Assembly: GCA_021826035.1 (NCBI GenBank) | Contig: JAKBBE010000001.1 | Coordinates: forward strand, 62,001 to 126,000 | From: Pseudomonadota bacterium | GTDB lineage: Bacteria; Pseudomonadota; Gammaproteobacteria; Steroidobacterales; Steroidobacteraceae | Length of the DNA: 64,000 bases | Reading direction: 5' to 3' | Shown here: one piece after another, positions 45,214 through 55,405 of the stretch | Position numbering within the stretch: the stretch's first letter is position 1 | Layout of the letters: each line of letters opens with the position of its first letter | Position numbers and translations under genes: made by a program | The notes under the pieces: model-generated | Seen by the model: only the letters and a program-made list of their open reading frames with translations | The model's database searches: none | Told to the model about the DNA's origin: nothing

Positions 45214-46116
45214 TCAGATGCGATAGAGCCGCGCTGCGGTGCCACCGAGGAGCGCGGCGCGCTCACTCGGACTTGCCCCGCTTAGCAACCCAGAGTATGT
45301 CTCGAGGTACTGACCGAAGGAGCCAAACAGGCGATCGACCGGAAAATTGCTGGCCAACATTGTGCGCGCGGCCCCGAAGATCTCGAGGGTCTCGAGCACG
45401 AACGGGCGCAGCGTCTCTTCGCTCCAGTGCCAATCGAGCATCGCCAGACCGGATATTTTCACCGCGAGACTCGGCTGTGCCGCGAGCAGGCGCATCCCGC
45501 GGCGCCACTGCCTGAGCCCCTCATCGTCCCTGTCCACCGGCATGCCGGTATGGTTGAGGATGAGAAGGGTGTCGGGATGCTGCGCTGCCAGTCGGGCGGC
45601 CGCCGGCATCTGCGCCGGATAGATCTGCAGATCGAACGACAGGCCGTGTCGCGCGAGGCACGCGAATCCGTCACGCCACGCCGGGTCCTCCAGCAGGTTG
45701 CGCGGCGTGTAGGTTTTGAGCAGGTCGGGATGCCAATTGAGGATCTGGCGGATACCGCGCACTGCAGCGTGCGCGGCGTGCTGCTCAAGCAGCGCCGCGA
45801 CATCGGGCTTTTCGAGCTGCGCATGCGCGACGATTGCCTGAGGAAAGCCGCGTGCCTCGCAGAGCGCCTGCAGCCAGCGGGTCTCCGCCAGGGCATCTTC
45901 GGGGTGGGCGCCGGCTTCGATGTGAACGAGCTTCTCGATTCGCACGCCGCTGTGGGCGGCATCGGCAAGATAGTCGTCGAGGAGGTAGTTGCGCGCGATA
46001 GGGGTGACGTCGCCGGTGATGCCGATCGGCAATGGCGGAGTCAACCAGGGATACCTGATGCGTTTAAGATCCCACAGGTGCATGTGGGCGTCGATGAGAC
46101 TCAACGCTTCGGTCAT
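45214..46116 (-). CDS. Amidohydrolase-2 family sugar lactonase (probable L-rhamnono-lactonase)
   Basis: This 300-residue metal-dependent hydrolase has the TIM-barrel metal motif DAHMHLWD, then HIEAG and LILNHTGMPVD and the C-terminal ASNFPVDR, all typical of L-fucono/L-rhamnono lactonases. It would open L-rhamnono-lactone to L-rhamnonate. ATG 46116 is chosen since the conserved ALSLIDAHMHLWD lies right after it; the frame extends to 46143. It lies between the SDR and RhaT genes in the rhamnose unit. An L-fuconolactonase function is the main alternative. Confidence 0.87.
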   Translation of the reverse strand: MTEALSLIDAHMHLWDLKRIRYPWLTPPLPIGITGDVTPIARNYLLDDYLADAAHSGVRIEKLVHIEAGAHPEDALAETRWLQALCEARGFPQAIVAHAQLEKPDVAALLEQHAAHAAVRGIRQILNWHPDLLKTYTPRNLLEDPAWRDGFACLARHGLSFDLQIYPAQMPAAARLAAQHPDTLLILNHTGMPVDRDDEGLRQWRRGMRLLAAQPSLAVKISGLAMLDWHWSEETLRPFVLETLEIFGAARTMLASNFPVDRLFGSFGQYLETYSGLLSGASPSERAALLGGTAARLYRI

Positions 46117-46195
46117 ATCGGGCTGCGCGCCTGCGCGACCCACCGGCCGCGCAGGCGCGCAGGAGGATGCGATGCTGTTCGGGCTAGGACCGACA

Positions 46196-46945
46196 TCAGT
46201 ACGTGGTGCGTCCGCCGGAGATATCGAAGGTGGCGGCCGTAGAGAAGGAGCACTCCTCGCTCGCCAGCCAGCACACCAGAGATGCGACCTCTTCGACCTC
46301 CCCCAGCCGACCCATGGGAATCTTCGAGCGCATATAGTCGATCTGGCTTTGTGGCAGCTGCGCCAGGATCGGACTCTTGAAGGTCGCGGGCGTCACACAG
46401 TTCACACGCACACCGGTGGGCGCCAACTCCTTGCCAAGCGATTTGGTCAAGCCAATCACGGCGGCCTTTGCGGCGGAGTACGCCGAGGCATTCGGATTAC
46501 CTTCCTTGCCGGCGACCGAGGCGATATTGACGATACGGCCGTAGTCGTTCTTCAGCATCAGGGGCACTACCGCTCGGCACGTGTTGAAGACACCGTGCAG
46601 ATCGACGTCGACGACGCGGCGCCAGTCCTTTACGGGATACTCCCACAGTGTCGCCGTCGGTCCTGTGATGCCGGCGCTCGCGATCAGGATGTCGAGGCGA
46701 CCGAAGGAGGCAAAAGCCTCCTCGGCGGCGCGAGCGACACCGTCCGCATCAGCGACGTCGACCTGGGCGGTCAGAACACCGGGAACGGCGCGGGCGGCCT
46801 CGGCCAGCGCCTTTTGATCCCAGTCCCACAGGCACACCTGGCCGCCTTCGGCGACGATGCGGCCGGCCGCCTCGCGGCCGACGCCGGAGGCCCCTCCGGT
46901 GATCACTGCCGCGCGCTGCTGGAATCTTCCTGAATAGATGGTCAT
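46196..46945 (-). CDS. SDR, probable 2-keto-3-deoxy-L-rhamnonate 4-dehydrogenase (LRA5 type)
   Basis: This 249-residue short-chain dehydrogenase shows TGGASGVGREAA for NAD binding, acidic CLWDWDQKAL, ASAGITGPTATLWEYPV, and the Ser/Tyr/Lys centre (NIASVAGKEGN, AYSAAKAAV). It sits 12 bases after the diketo-acid hydrolase gene and before the lactonase gene. In the non-phosphorylating diketo route this step oxidises 2-keto-3-deoxy-L-rhamnonate at C4, giving the substrate of the hydrolase. The pathway slot is inferred from context and resemblance. Confidence 0.85.
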   Translation of the reverse strand: MTIYSGRFQQRAAVITGGASGVGREAAGRIVAEGGQVCLWDWDQKALAEAARAVPGVLTAQVDVADADGVARAAEEAFASFGRLDILIASAGITGPTATLWEYPVKDWRRVVDVDLHGVFNTCRAVVPLMLKNDYGRIVNIASVAGKEGNPNASAYSAAKAAVIGLTKSLGKELAPTGVRVNCVTPATFKSPILAQLPQSQIDYMRSKIPMGRLGEVEEVASLVCWLASEECSFSTAATFDISGGRTTY

Positions 46946-46957
46946 GGGCCTTACTCC

Positions 46958-47812
46958 TCAGCGTCGCTGCCAGCCGTGAACCGTCTGCGCCTGCTCACCC
47001 AACTTCTCGATGCCGAGCCGGATCCGGTCGCCCGGAGCGAGATAGACCGGGTGGGGTTTTTGTCCCATCCCGACACCGGGTGGCGTGCCGGTGGTGATCA
47101 TGTCGCCGGGTTCGAGCGTTATGAAGCGACTGACGTAGCTGACCAGGGTCGCGACCCCGAAGATCATGGTGCGCGTGTTGCCCGCCTGCTTGCGTACGCC
47201 ATTGATGTCGAGCCACATGTCGAGGTTCTGCACATCACCGACTTCATCGCGAGTCACCAGCCAGGGACCGACCGGGCCGAACGTGTCGCAGCCCTTGCCT
47301 TTGTCCCAGGTTCCACCGCGTTCGATTTGATATTCGCGCTCGGACAGATCGTTGACCACCACGTAGCCGGCCACATACTCGAGCGCCTCGCGTTCCTCAA
47401 CGTAGCGGGCCGTGGATCCGATGACGACGCCGAGCTCGACCTCCCAGTCGGATTTTTTCGAGTCCTTCGGCAGCATCACCGGGTCATTCGGCCCCTGCAG
47501 GCAGCTCACCGCCTTGGTGAACACAACCGGCTCGGTCGGAATGGGCAGATTGGACTCGGCGGCGTGATCGGCGAAGTTCAGGCCGATGGCCAGGAATTTG
47601 CGTGTTCCGGCGATCGGCACCCCGAGCCGCGGAGCGTCTCTGACGGCCGGCAGACTGGCGGGGTTGAGCGCCGCGAGGCGCGCGAGGCTTTGTGGTGCGA
47701 GGTGTGCCGGCAGTAGATCGGGAATGATTCCGGTGAGGGAGCGGAGGGTACCCTGGGCATCGAGCATCCCAGGCTGTTCGTGACCGGCGGGGCCGTAGCG
47801 CAGCAGTTTCAT
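46958..47812 (-). CDS. FAH-family 2,4-diketo-3-deoxy-L-rhamnonate hydrolase (LRA6 type)
   Basis: This 284-residue protein is a fumarylacetoacetase-fold hydrolase. Seen are IGLNFADHAAESN, TKAVSCLQGPNDPVMLP, the metal-binding acids in DWEVELGVVIG, and VVNDLSEREYQIERGGTWDKGKG, the last typical of the diketo-sugar-acid subgroup. It would cut 2,4-diketo-3-deoxy-L-rhamnonate into pyruvate and L-lactate. It is encoded 62 bases after RhmD. The same enzyme type serves L-fucose breakdown in Xanthomonas, so dual use is possible. Confidence 0.88.
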   Translation of the reverse strand: MKLLRYGPAGHEQPGMLDAQGTLRSLTGIIPDLLPAHLAPQSLARLAALNPASLPAVRDAPRLGVPIAGTRKFLAIGLNFADHAAESNLPIPTEPVVFTKAVSCLQGPNDPVMLPKDSKKSDWEVELGVVIGSTARYVEEREALEYVAGYVVVNDLSEREYQIERGGTWDKGKGCDTFGPVGPWLVTRDEVGDVQNLDMWLDINGVRKQAGNTRTMIFGVATLVSYVSRFITLEPGDMITTGTPPGVGMGQKPHPVYLAPGDRIRLGIEKLGEQAQTVHGWQRR

Positions 47813-47874
47813 GGCGTGTCGATGGGTCTCTTTTGGATAGACTGTCGGTTCTTCAATAGCAAGGTCGGCGCCGC

Positions 47875-49053
47875 TCAGCGCGGGTACGGCCGGTGCAGCG
47901 GCAACGTGCGGTTCAACTCGACGCCGAACCCCGGCGTATCGGGCAACTTCAGCCGGCCGTTGACCGGAACCGGCTCGCCGATCAGCTGCGGATGAAACAT
48001 GGGCACGACGCGATCAGCCTCGGGCGCCATCATGAGAAATTCGGCGAACGGACTGTTGTGACGCGTGATGACGAAGTGATAGCTGTAGACGCTGGAACCG
48101 TGCGGAATCACGAGGGCGCCGCGGCTGTCGGCCAGCGCGGCGATCTTCTGCAACTCGGTGAGGCCGCCACACCAGCCGAGGTCGGGCTGGATGATGTCGC
48201 AGCAGTCCATCTCAAGGAGCATGCGAAAGCCCCAACGAGTCGCCTCGTGCTCCCCCGTGGTCACCAGCATCCCGGGCGGCGTGCTACGCTTCAGCTGTGC
48301 GTATCCCCAGTAATCATCCGGCGACAGGGCTTCCTCGATCCATTTCAAGCCGTGTGCCTGCGCGCCATGCGCCAACCTGATGGCATAGGGCAAATCGAGG
48401 CTCATCCAGCAATCGAGCATGAGCCAGAAGTCCGGCCCGACGCGGCTGCGCATCTCGCCGAGCGCCTCCAGAGTGCGGCGCAGCCCCTCCTCGCCTTCGG
48501 CCGGACCGTGGTGCAGCGGCAGCTTGCCGCCGATGAAGCCCATCGACTTCGCCAGATCCGGGCGCGATCCGGTGGCATAGAACACCAGCTCGTCGCGGAC
48601 CTTGCCGCCGAGCAGCTGGTAAACCGGCTCGCCGCGCAGCCGGCCCAGCAGATCCCACAACGCCAGATCGACGCCGGAGATAGCGTTCACGACCAGGCCT
48701 TTGCGGCCGTAGTACTGGGTCGAGAAGTACATCTGGTCCCAGATCTTCTCCAGTTCCGTCGGGTTGCGGCCCTCGAGGAAGCGGGCCAGATGATGCTCGA
48801 CGATATAGGCGGCCGGCTCCCCGCCGGTGGTGACGGCAAAGCCGACGGTTCCGTCGGCAGCCTCGACTTCGATCACCAGCGTACCGAGCACATTGATGCC
48901 GAAGCTGCGCCTGCTCTGGCGGTACTCTGGATAGCGGCTCATGGGCGTGGCGATGTGATCATCGATCCAATGACCGCCGGCCTGGTCGTGGTAATCGGCA
49001 CCACCGCCACGAATGACGTAGGCGCGCACTTGTCGGATCAGCGGAAAGCTCAT
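47875..49053 (-). CDS. rhmD: L-rhamnonate dehydratase (enolase superfamily)
   Basis: This 392-residue enzyme dehydrates L-rhamnonate to 2-keto-3-deoxy-L-rhamnonate. It aligns by eye with E. coli RhmD throughout: [116 protein letters not shown], and FGVELNR. Metal ligands Asp, Glu, Glu (LDCW, IEE, GEH) and the catalytic His (PHGSSVYS) are present. ATG 49053 starts the conserved protein. It is first in the rhamnose unit and divergent from an IclR gene. Confidence 0.95.
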   Translation of the reverse strand: MSFPLIRQVRAYVIRGGGADYHDQAGGHWIDDHIATPMSRYPEYRQSRRSFGINVLGTLVIEVEAADGTVGFAVTTGGEPAAYIVEHHLARFLEGRNPTELEKIWDQMYFSTQYYGRKGLVVNAISGVDLALWDLLGRLRGEPVYQLLGGKVRDELVFYATGSRPDLAKSMGFIGGKLPLHHGPAEGEEGLRRTLEALGEMRSRVGPDFWLMLDCWMSLDLPYAIRLAHGAQAHGLKWIEEALSPDDYWGYAQLKRSTPPGMLVTTGEHEATRWGFRMLLEMDCCDIIQPDLGWCGGLTELQKIAALADSRGALVIPHGSSVYSYHFVITRHNSPFAEFLMMAPEADRVVPMFHPQLIGEPVPVNGRLKLPDTPGFGVELNRTLPLHRPYPR

Positions 49054-49122
49054 GGATGGCGTCGACTCACTGGTCTTAACGGGCGACGGCGGCGCGCAGT
49101 GGTTGCGGCCACAGCCGTTGTC

Positions 49123-49148
49123 CCACATACTAATACGGGTACCACATA
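49123..49148. promoter_or_regulatory. Direct repeats in the rhmD/IclR divergent promoter
   Basis: CCACATA occurs at 49123-49129 and again at 49142-49148, 19 bases apart, directly before the IclR start. On the minus strand they read TATGTGG twice, upstream of rhmD. This looks like a site for autoregulation and rhamnose control by the adjacent IclR protein. Confidence 0.4.
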
Positions 49149-50048
49149 ATGAGAAGCACGCGAAAGGCAGGACGGTCCGACGGCAGCGCGCATGGCGAGA
49201 TTGCGCAGCCTGCCCGCCTGGGCAGTCAAACGCTGCTGCGCGGGCTCGACGTGATCGATGTTGTCGCCGAAGGCCCGATCAAGCTCGGCGATCTCGCCGC
49301 GCGGCTGGGGTTGACGCGCAGCACCACGCACCGCCTCGCCTCGGCACTCACCGACCGACGCTACCTGTCATTCGTGCCGCACAGCGGCTACAGCCTCGGG
49401 CCTAAGCTGCTCGAACTCGGCTTTCGAGTCCGCGACGAGCTCGACCTGCCGCGCGTAGCCGCACCGCACCTGGAGCGCCTGGCGCTGCTGACTGAAGATA
49501 CGGTGCACCTCGGCATCATCGATCACGGTCACGTGCTCTATCTCGACAAGGTACCGGGCAAGCGCCGCATCAATATCAGCTCGCGCATCGGGGAGCTGCA
49601 GCCGGTGAGCTCCACCGGACTCGGCAAGGCGCTGATTCTCGATCTCGACGAGGATGCATGGGTCGAGCTGTTCCGCAGCGAACGAAGCGAACGGCGCACA
49701 CCCATGACCCTACCGGAGTGGCTCGAGCGGATGCGCCACTACGTCCGTGCGGGGTATGCTTTCGATCTGGAAGAGAACGAAGATCAGATCCGCTGTATTG
49801 CCGCCCCGATCCGCGACGTGGCCGGCCGTACCATCGCGGCGATCAGCGTCTCAAGCGCCGCGCAATACATGAGCGACCAGCGCATGCAGACGCTCAGCCG
49901 CGACGTACTCAACACCGCCCAGCGCATCAGCGAGGACCTCGGCTGGACCGGCCGCCATCCGGCTGCGCCTCAGGATCGGTTCGCCAGCAACGCGAAACCC
50001 CGTTCGCCGCGCAGCTCCGGTACACGAGGATCTGCGAGCCGACGCTGA
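49149..50048 (+). CDS. IclR-family transcriptional regulator of the rhamnose unit
   Basis: This 299-residue regulator has an N-terminal winged helix ([40 protein letters not shown]) and the IclR effector domain ([62 protein letters not shown]). It is divergent from rhmD with about 95 bases between starts. No good ribosome site precedes ATG 49149, so a start some codons downstream is possible. The effector is probably rhamnonate or a keto-deoxy acid of the pathway. A polar C-terminal tail of about 30 residues is unusual. Confidence 0.92.
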   Translation: MRSTRKAGRSDGSAHGEIAQPARLGSQTLLRGLDVIDVVAEGPIKLGDLAARLGLTRSTTHRLASALTDRRYLSFVPHSGYSLGPKLLELGFRVRDELDLPRVAAPHLERLALLTEDTVHLGIIDHGHVLYLDKVPGKRRINISSRIGELQPVSSTGLGKALILDLDEDAWVELFRSERSERRTPMTLPEWLERMRHYVRAGYAFDLEENEDQIRCIAAPIRDVAGRTIAAISVSSAAQYMSDQRMQTLSRDVLNTAQRISEDLGWTGRHPAAPQDRFASNAKPRSPRSSGTRGSASRR

Positions 50049-50225
50049 AGAGGATGCTGCTGTGGCGCAGCCGGTGCGAACGCTTCAGCGACGCGGCGCG
50101 GGCGACCGAGTCGGACCGCTCGCAAACGGATGCTATCTGGCAGTCCCGCGAAGAACTTCTGCCGCATCCTCCGGCGCAAGGCCGCCGCCTCGCACGGGGG
50201 CGAGCCGCATCAACGCGGCAGGAAT

Positions 50226-52163
50226 ATGCTCACGCTGTTGGCGATGGTACTGGCCATCGGTCCGGTGGTCGACGATGCGATCATCGTCGTGGAAAACGTG
50301 CATCGCCATATGGAGCATGGCGCGACACCGGTACAGGCAGCCCTGGCCAGCGTTCGGGAGCTGGCAAGTCCGATTCTGGTCATGGCGACGACCCCGGTGG
50401 CGGTGTTCTCTCCGATGGCGTTCATCGGCGGGCTGATCGGTCAGCTGTTCAGCGAATTTGCCTTCACCGTCGTTGCCGCAGTGTTCATGTCCATGGTGAC
50501 GGCGTTGATTTTCGCTCCGATGCTCGCCTCGCACGTGCTGAAGGCCGGCACGAACGATCGGATGACACGGTGGGCCGACGGGGGTTTTTCGTACCTGAAA
50601 GGCCACTACGCGCTCCTCTTGCATCACACCCTGCAGTTCTGGCCAGTGACCGTGACCGTGACCGTGGCGGGACTCCTGACCCTGGGGGTTGTCGGCTTGT
50701 TCGTGCTCAGCCCCCAGGAGCTCGCGCCGCCCGCGAACCAGGGAATCGTCTACGTCAATGGCGTGGCCCAGCCGACAGCCACACTCGGCTACATGACGGC
50801 CTATGATCGGTACCTCACCCGTTCGGTATTCGATCGGATCGAGAGCCGCAGCGACAGTTTCGCGGTGAACGGGGTCGGCATTGGCGGCTTTTTGCTCAAC
50901 AACGATGTCATGGCCGGAGTGGTGCTGAAGCCGAACCGCGGCGCGCAATCCACTCAGGAGGTCCGCGAGCAGATTCAGCGCTTGGCACGGCGGGTACCCG
51001 GTCTGAAGTTGTCGGCGTTCGGTCTACCGCCTCTGCCGGGCGCCGCAGTGGGTCTCCCGGTGCAATTCATTATTACCAGCATCGGCGGAGGTTATGCGGG
51101 ACTCGATCATGTCGCGCGGAAGGTGACCCGGCGGGCGCGGGCGAGCGGGTTGTTTTCCTTCGTCTGCAAGAATCTCAAGTACGACGACGTGCTCCTCAGG
51201 ATCCGGATTCATTGCGAAATGCTCGCGGATTTCGGCATCACTGCGGCCGACGTCGGCAAGAGCCTGGCCACGCCGCGTGGCGGCAATTACGTCAATTATT
51301 ACAGTATGGACGGACTCAGTTACCGCGTCGTTCCCCAGGTGCCGGCGGCGTTGCGTGCGAATCCTGGCCTCTTGCAGGACTATATGATCAAGACTCCCTC
51401 GGGTGTCGAGGTCCCACTTTCGATCTTCGTGTCCCTGAAGAGCGAGTCCGCGCCCACGTTTCTGCCGCAATTTCAGAATCTCCCCGCGGTGTTCATCACG
51501 GGCTCTCCGGCACCCGGCGTGTCCCTTGGTGAAGCGTTGGGCTTTCTGCGCCACGCGGCGGCGAGCGTGCTGCCGCGGGGGTATCAGGTTCACGATGCCG
51601 GGGTATCGCGCCAGTTCATGCAGCAGGGCAACACGCTGTTCGTCACGTTCGGCTTCGCTCTGTTGATGGTGGTGCTCCTGCTCGCCGCCCAATTCGATGG
51701 CTTTCGCGACGCGGTCGTGGTGATCTGTGCCGTGCCCCTGGCACTGTTCGGCGCGCTGCTGCCGATCGCTCTCGGTCTCTCCAGTATCGACATTTACTCC
51801 GAGGTCGGGCTGGTGATGCTCATCGGCCTGATCGCCAAGCAGGGGATCCTGGTCGTGAAATTCGCGCGGCATCTGCCGATGCAAAGGCAATTGGGCAAGC
51901 GCGAAGCGGTGATCGAGGCGGCGACGCTGCGCTTGCGCCCCATCTTGATGACCGTGGCGGCGATGATTGCGGGGGCTGTACCGCTGGTGCTCGCCAGCGG
52001 TGGCAACGCGCAGGCGCGCTTCTCGATGGGCCTGGTGATCATCTCGGGACTCGGATTCGGTTCCCTGGTCGCGCTCTTTGTCATTCCCTCGTTCTATCTG
52101 TGGTTCGGCCAAGCGTTGCAGGCGGGTTCGCCGACCGCGGCGGTTGCTGAAATGGGGAATTAA
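50226..52163 (+). pseudogene. 5'-truncated RND efflux pump (AcrB/MexB type)
   Basis: Only the last two-thirds of an RND exporter remain, about 645 residues. The homology starts abruptly at NMLTLLAMVLAIGPVVDDAIIVVENV, which in AcrB lies around residue 390, so TM1-3 and the first pore domain are missing. The rest is intact: the proton-relay Asp pair (VVDDA), the second porter domain, the TM10 lysine (LIGLIAKQGILVVKFA) and GKREAVIEAATLRLRPILMT. No adaptor or outer-membrane channel gene is present. The 50049-50225 stretch before it has no RND similarity and marks the breakpoint. It is likely non-functional. Confidence 0.85.
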
Positions 52164-52406
52164 CGCGGTGGGCCGCGGCGAGGTCACCCCCGCGCGCGGG
52201 ATCTCTGCAGTCTTTGGCCGCGGCTGCGATGACGCAGCGCGGCGGCCGCGTTCATGCGGGCGGGATCTCAAGCGCGTGGAGCGGATCCGAGAGGCCGGTC
52301 GGTTCGAGCGGGCGAGGCCGATCCGTCCGCTGAGGAACGCGAATCGGACGGAGCGTTCCTCAGGAGCGAGACCCTAGCGTACTGTCAGCGACAGATCGGC
52401 ACAGAG

Positions 52407-55190
52407 TCAGGGCTGAGTGCTAAATTGAAGCGCTACGACGTAGCGCCCTTGGCCACGCAGCGTCACGACGTCGCGCCGCCCGCCATCGGTTGCGTGACTT
52501 ATCATGTCCCGTCCGTTGACCCGAACGACCGCATGCCCTGAGCGCACCGGCAACGATACCCGCGCCGTCACCATGGGTGGCAAGTGTATCGTGGTGACAT
52601 ATCCGTGATCCGAGCGGATCGCCACCCGCAGCAATCCGTGCGGCGTTGGCTCCGCGCCGCGCGCCCAGGTCAGCCCAAGCAGGTGAGGGCGGATCGTCAC
52701 GCGTGCGAACCCACCTGCGGTTGGGTGAATGCCGAGCACCTCGCGCATCAGCCAGGGGGTCACACCGCTCGACCAGCCGTGGGCGAGACTCACACTGAAC
52801 CCGGAGACACCGTCGGCCTGTAGCGAAGCCTGGTACATAAATCCCCTGAACCAGGTCGGGTTGTACGCCTCCCAGAACGTGGTCGCGCCCTCCTCGACCA
52901 TCCCGCCCCAGTAGGTGCGGATCCAGCCCAGCGCGGCACTCCGGAAGCCCATCTTGGCCATCGCGCTGACGACGTAGTAATTGTAGTACGGCGTAATGTC
53001 GTAACCGCGATCCTTCGGTTCGCTCGCCTGAATGAGCACATGCTTCCAGATCGCTTCGTACTGGTGTCGATTTGCGACACCGGAGAGCACTGCATAGGCG
53101 TTTGGCTGCCAGCGGTCACCGAAGGTACCCTGCGCATTGCGCAGGTAGCGCTGCGCGGCGCGCTTCAGCCGCCGCGCGACGGCGGCCATGCGCGCAGCGT
53201 GCGGTGCATCCCCCAAAACACGCAACAGCTGTGCGCCGTCACGAAAGGCCGCGTAGTACTCGAATTGTGTCGCCATCCGCGTCTGGCGGGTATTACCGTA
53301 CATGTCCGGTGCCCAGTCGACGAACGGCCAAGCGTGCGTTCGGTCTGCAAAGAGCCCGCGACGATCCAGGTCTTTCTGCATGTACGTCAGCAACTGTACG
53401 AGGCGAGTGTGGACGCTGCGCAGCTGCGCCAGGGAGCCGGTGTGCAGGTAGTACTGCCGCTCGCCGATCACCCAGAATGCCGAGTAGCCGGGGATGCCGT
53501 TGACATGGGCGTGCACGGGTGCCGGACCGATGAGCCGATTGAGCGTTTCGCGCATCAGCGCGCCGTCACCAAATACGTCGGCAATTGTCCGTCCGCTGAC
53601 GTCGAGGTCGCCCATCCACCGGTTACGGTCGCGCTTCGGCGCATCCCAGATCCCATCCTGCATGCACAGGTGCGCGGTGTAGGCGCCGATCGCCCACATC
53701 TTGTTCAGCAATGGATCGGAGGATTCGAACGAGCCGCGATATTTGACCGGGTAAGCAATCCCATCGAGACGGATTGCGCGAAAGCGCGTCGAACGACCCC
53801 CGGTGAAGCGGATGATCACGTAACGAAACGCGCTTTTGGGACCATAGGCGGTGCCATGCGGCGGCAGGTAGACCGGATCGACCCCAAGAAACGGTTGCAG
53901 ACGCGCCTCGGCCTCGGATTCTCCGTACTGGACGGTCACCTGCGCGGGCGCATCGGAGTCGGACTGCAGTTCGATTCGGCCGGCCACTTCCCGTCCGAAA
54001 TCCAGTTCGATCTGCGGAGCATCGTGGCGCGCCACGTTCCGGTGCGGCAGCGTCACCGTAAATGCGCCGTCCGCGGCGCCTGCGGTGAGCGCCTGGACAT
54101 GGCGGATCGAGCCGACGCCGGCAAAAGTGCGCCGAACCTCCAAGGCGCGCAGCCGATAGTGCGCGAGAAAGGGCGAGATCCCATCATAACCGGGCCAGGC
54201 GTACATTCCGGCGTCGGCATTGGCCTGGAACAGACCGATGGCGCTTTCGATACCACCGAGGTCATCGACGGGGTGCCAGCCTGCCGCATCGAACTGGGGC
54301 CGCTGCCAGCCCGGCGGCACCGCGTGCGCTGCGGCACGCCAACGGCCATCGCTCATCACCAGCGGCGGTGCCTGAATGCCCCGTGCGGCCGGCACGATCA
54401 TCACCGCCAGAACTTTGCCATCGCGCAGGTGTTGTGCAATCGGACGCTGCGCCTCATTGATTGCCATCGGTCCGCGCACCGCCTCGATGGCGATGACGTT
54501 GCGGCCGCGGCGCAATACGCCCGTGACATCGCAGGTGTAGACGCGAATGCCCATCGGGAAGTCCAGGTTGAGCTGGAAATGTCCGACCTCGTGACCGTTG
54601 ACGTAGACGGCGGCCTGCCTCGGTCCTGCGACGTAGAGCGTGGCCCGCGGCGGCAGTGTCTCGACGGCAAATGTTCGGCGGAAATAACGCGGCTGCAGGC
54701 CATAGCCGGCGGCGGCATTCGGCTGAGTCCAGATGTATTGTTCGGGCAGCGGACGGTGCCGCACCGCCTCCAGCTGTGAGGGACGCAGGTCGCGCGCCGG
54801 GTCGAGCTGCGCATCCGGGATAGCAGTCGGGCCGTCAGGTGGTTGACGGAGCCACGCGCTCGCCGGCACTGCAGAGATGCGCTTGACGGCGGCGTTGATC
54901 TTGGCCAGCGCCGCATCGGTCAGTCCGGTTGGGTCGAACGGCTGCACCTGAAGCAGCGTCATATGACGTCCGCGGTCAGCGATGCGCGTGGCCGCGAAGC
55001 CAGGGAGATATTTCTCGATGATGGCATGCGTGCGGGGATCAGCGAGCAGTGCGCCGATCGTCGAGTAGCGCACGCTGTAGCCGGGCGCCGGGTTCTGGGC
55101 CGAAGCAGCGGGCGCGGCGGTGAGCGCGCAAAGCACGCCGAGGCACGCAGCGCCCTGCAGAACTCGTCGCAAGCGCGTCATCATGTTCAT
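52407..55190 (-). CDS. GH78-like alpha-L-rhamnosidase, secreted
   Basis: This protein of about 927 residues begins at ATG 55190 with a Sec signal ending APAASAQ. A leading segment of about 130 residues is followed by a galactose-binding-like beta domain (LYVAGPRQAAVYVNGHEVGHFQ). The catalytic helical barrel shows DGIWDAPKRDRNRWMGDLDVSG and EEGATTFWEAYNP, matching the two acidic regions of GH78 but less standard than the enzyme at 39552. The C-terminal beta domain has the family-like WSSGVTPWLMREVLG. The open frame continues upstream to 55964 but is antisense to a GH42 gene. Its target may be a substituted rhamnoside. Confidence 0.85.
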   Translation of the reverse strand: MNMMTRLRRVLQGAACLGVLCALTAAPAASAQNPAPGYSVRYSTIGALLADPRTHAIIEKYLPGFAATRIADRGRHMTLLQVQPFDPTGLTDAALAKINAAVKRISAVPASAWLRQPPDGPTAIPDAQLDPARDLRPSQLEAVRHRPLPEQYIWTQPNAAAGYGLQPRYFRRTFAVETLPPRATLYVAGPRQAAVYVNGHEVGHFQLNLDFPMGIRVYTCDVTGVLRRGRNVIAIEAVRGPMAINEAQRPIAQHLRDGKVLAVMIVPAARGIQAPPLVMSDGRWRAAAHAVPPGWQRPQFDAAGWHPVDDLGGIESAIGLFQANADAGMYAWPGYDGISPFLAHYRLRALEVRRTFAGVGSIRHVQALTAGAADGAFTVTLPHRNVARHDAPQIELDFGREVAGRIELQSDSDAPAQVTVQYGESEAEARLQPFLGVDPVYLPPHGTAYGPKSAFRYVIIRFTGGRSTRFRAIRLDGIAYPVKYRGSFESSDPLLNKMWAIGAYTAHLCMQDGIWDAPKRDRNRWMGDLDVSGRTIADVFGDGALMRETLNRLIGPAPVHAHVNGIPGYSAFWVIGERQYYLHTGSLAQLRSVHTRLVQLLTYMQKDLDRRGLFADRTHAWPFVDWAPDMYGNTRQTRMATQFEYYAAFRDGAQLLRVLGDAPHAARMAAVARRLKRAAQRYLRNAQGTFGDRWQPNAYAVLSGVANRHQYEAIWKHVLIQASEPKDRGYDITPYYNYYVVSAMAKMGFRSAALGWIRTYWGGMVEEGATTFWEAYNPTWFRGFMYQASLQADGVSGFSVSLAHGWSSGVTPWLMREVLGIHPTAGGFARVTIRPHLLGLTWARGAEPTPHGLLRVAIRSDHGYVTTIHLPPMVTARVSLPVRSGHAVVRVNGRDMISHATDGGRRDVVTLRGQGRYVVALQFSTQP

Positions 55191-55304
55191 CGCGAGTACG
55201 TCTTCGCTAGAGTGAAGATTGCGAACCGGCCGCGGCGCCCTTCGCCCGCGAAGGCACCCGGATATGCTGCGCTCATCCGCCATCGCCCGATCCCCCAAAG
55301 CGCC

Positions 55305-55334
55305 GCCCACGAGTCCCATATTGTGGGCTATGAT
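55305..55334 (+). promoter_or_regulatory. Candidate promoter with inverted repeat before GH42 genes
   Basis: GCCCAC (55305-55310) and GTGGGC (55323-55328) form an inverted repeat directly followed by a TATGAT -10-like hexamer (55329-55334). It lies in the 215-base gap between the GH78-like gene and the first GH42 gene, and could be a regulated promoter for the GH42-GH42-GH29-SDR unit. Confidence 0.4.
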
Positions 55335-55405
55335 TCCATCGATTGATACTCCTTGCGACCCGGGCCGCACGCCCCGGGGGAACCGCGACGCGACTGGAGA
55401 GACTG

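Noticed and set aside
47893..49149. 418-codon open frame antisense to rhmD
   Set aside because: RhmD matches its family end to end; the antisense frame has no motifs.
51024..52271. 415-codon open frame antisense to the RND remnant
   Set aside because: Very polar His/Arg/Gln-rich sequence, the antisense of membrane helices.
53040..54779. 579-codon open frame antisense to the GH78-like gene
   Set aside because: Composition typical of a GC-driven shadow frame, with no recognisable domain.
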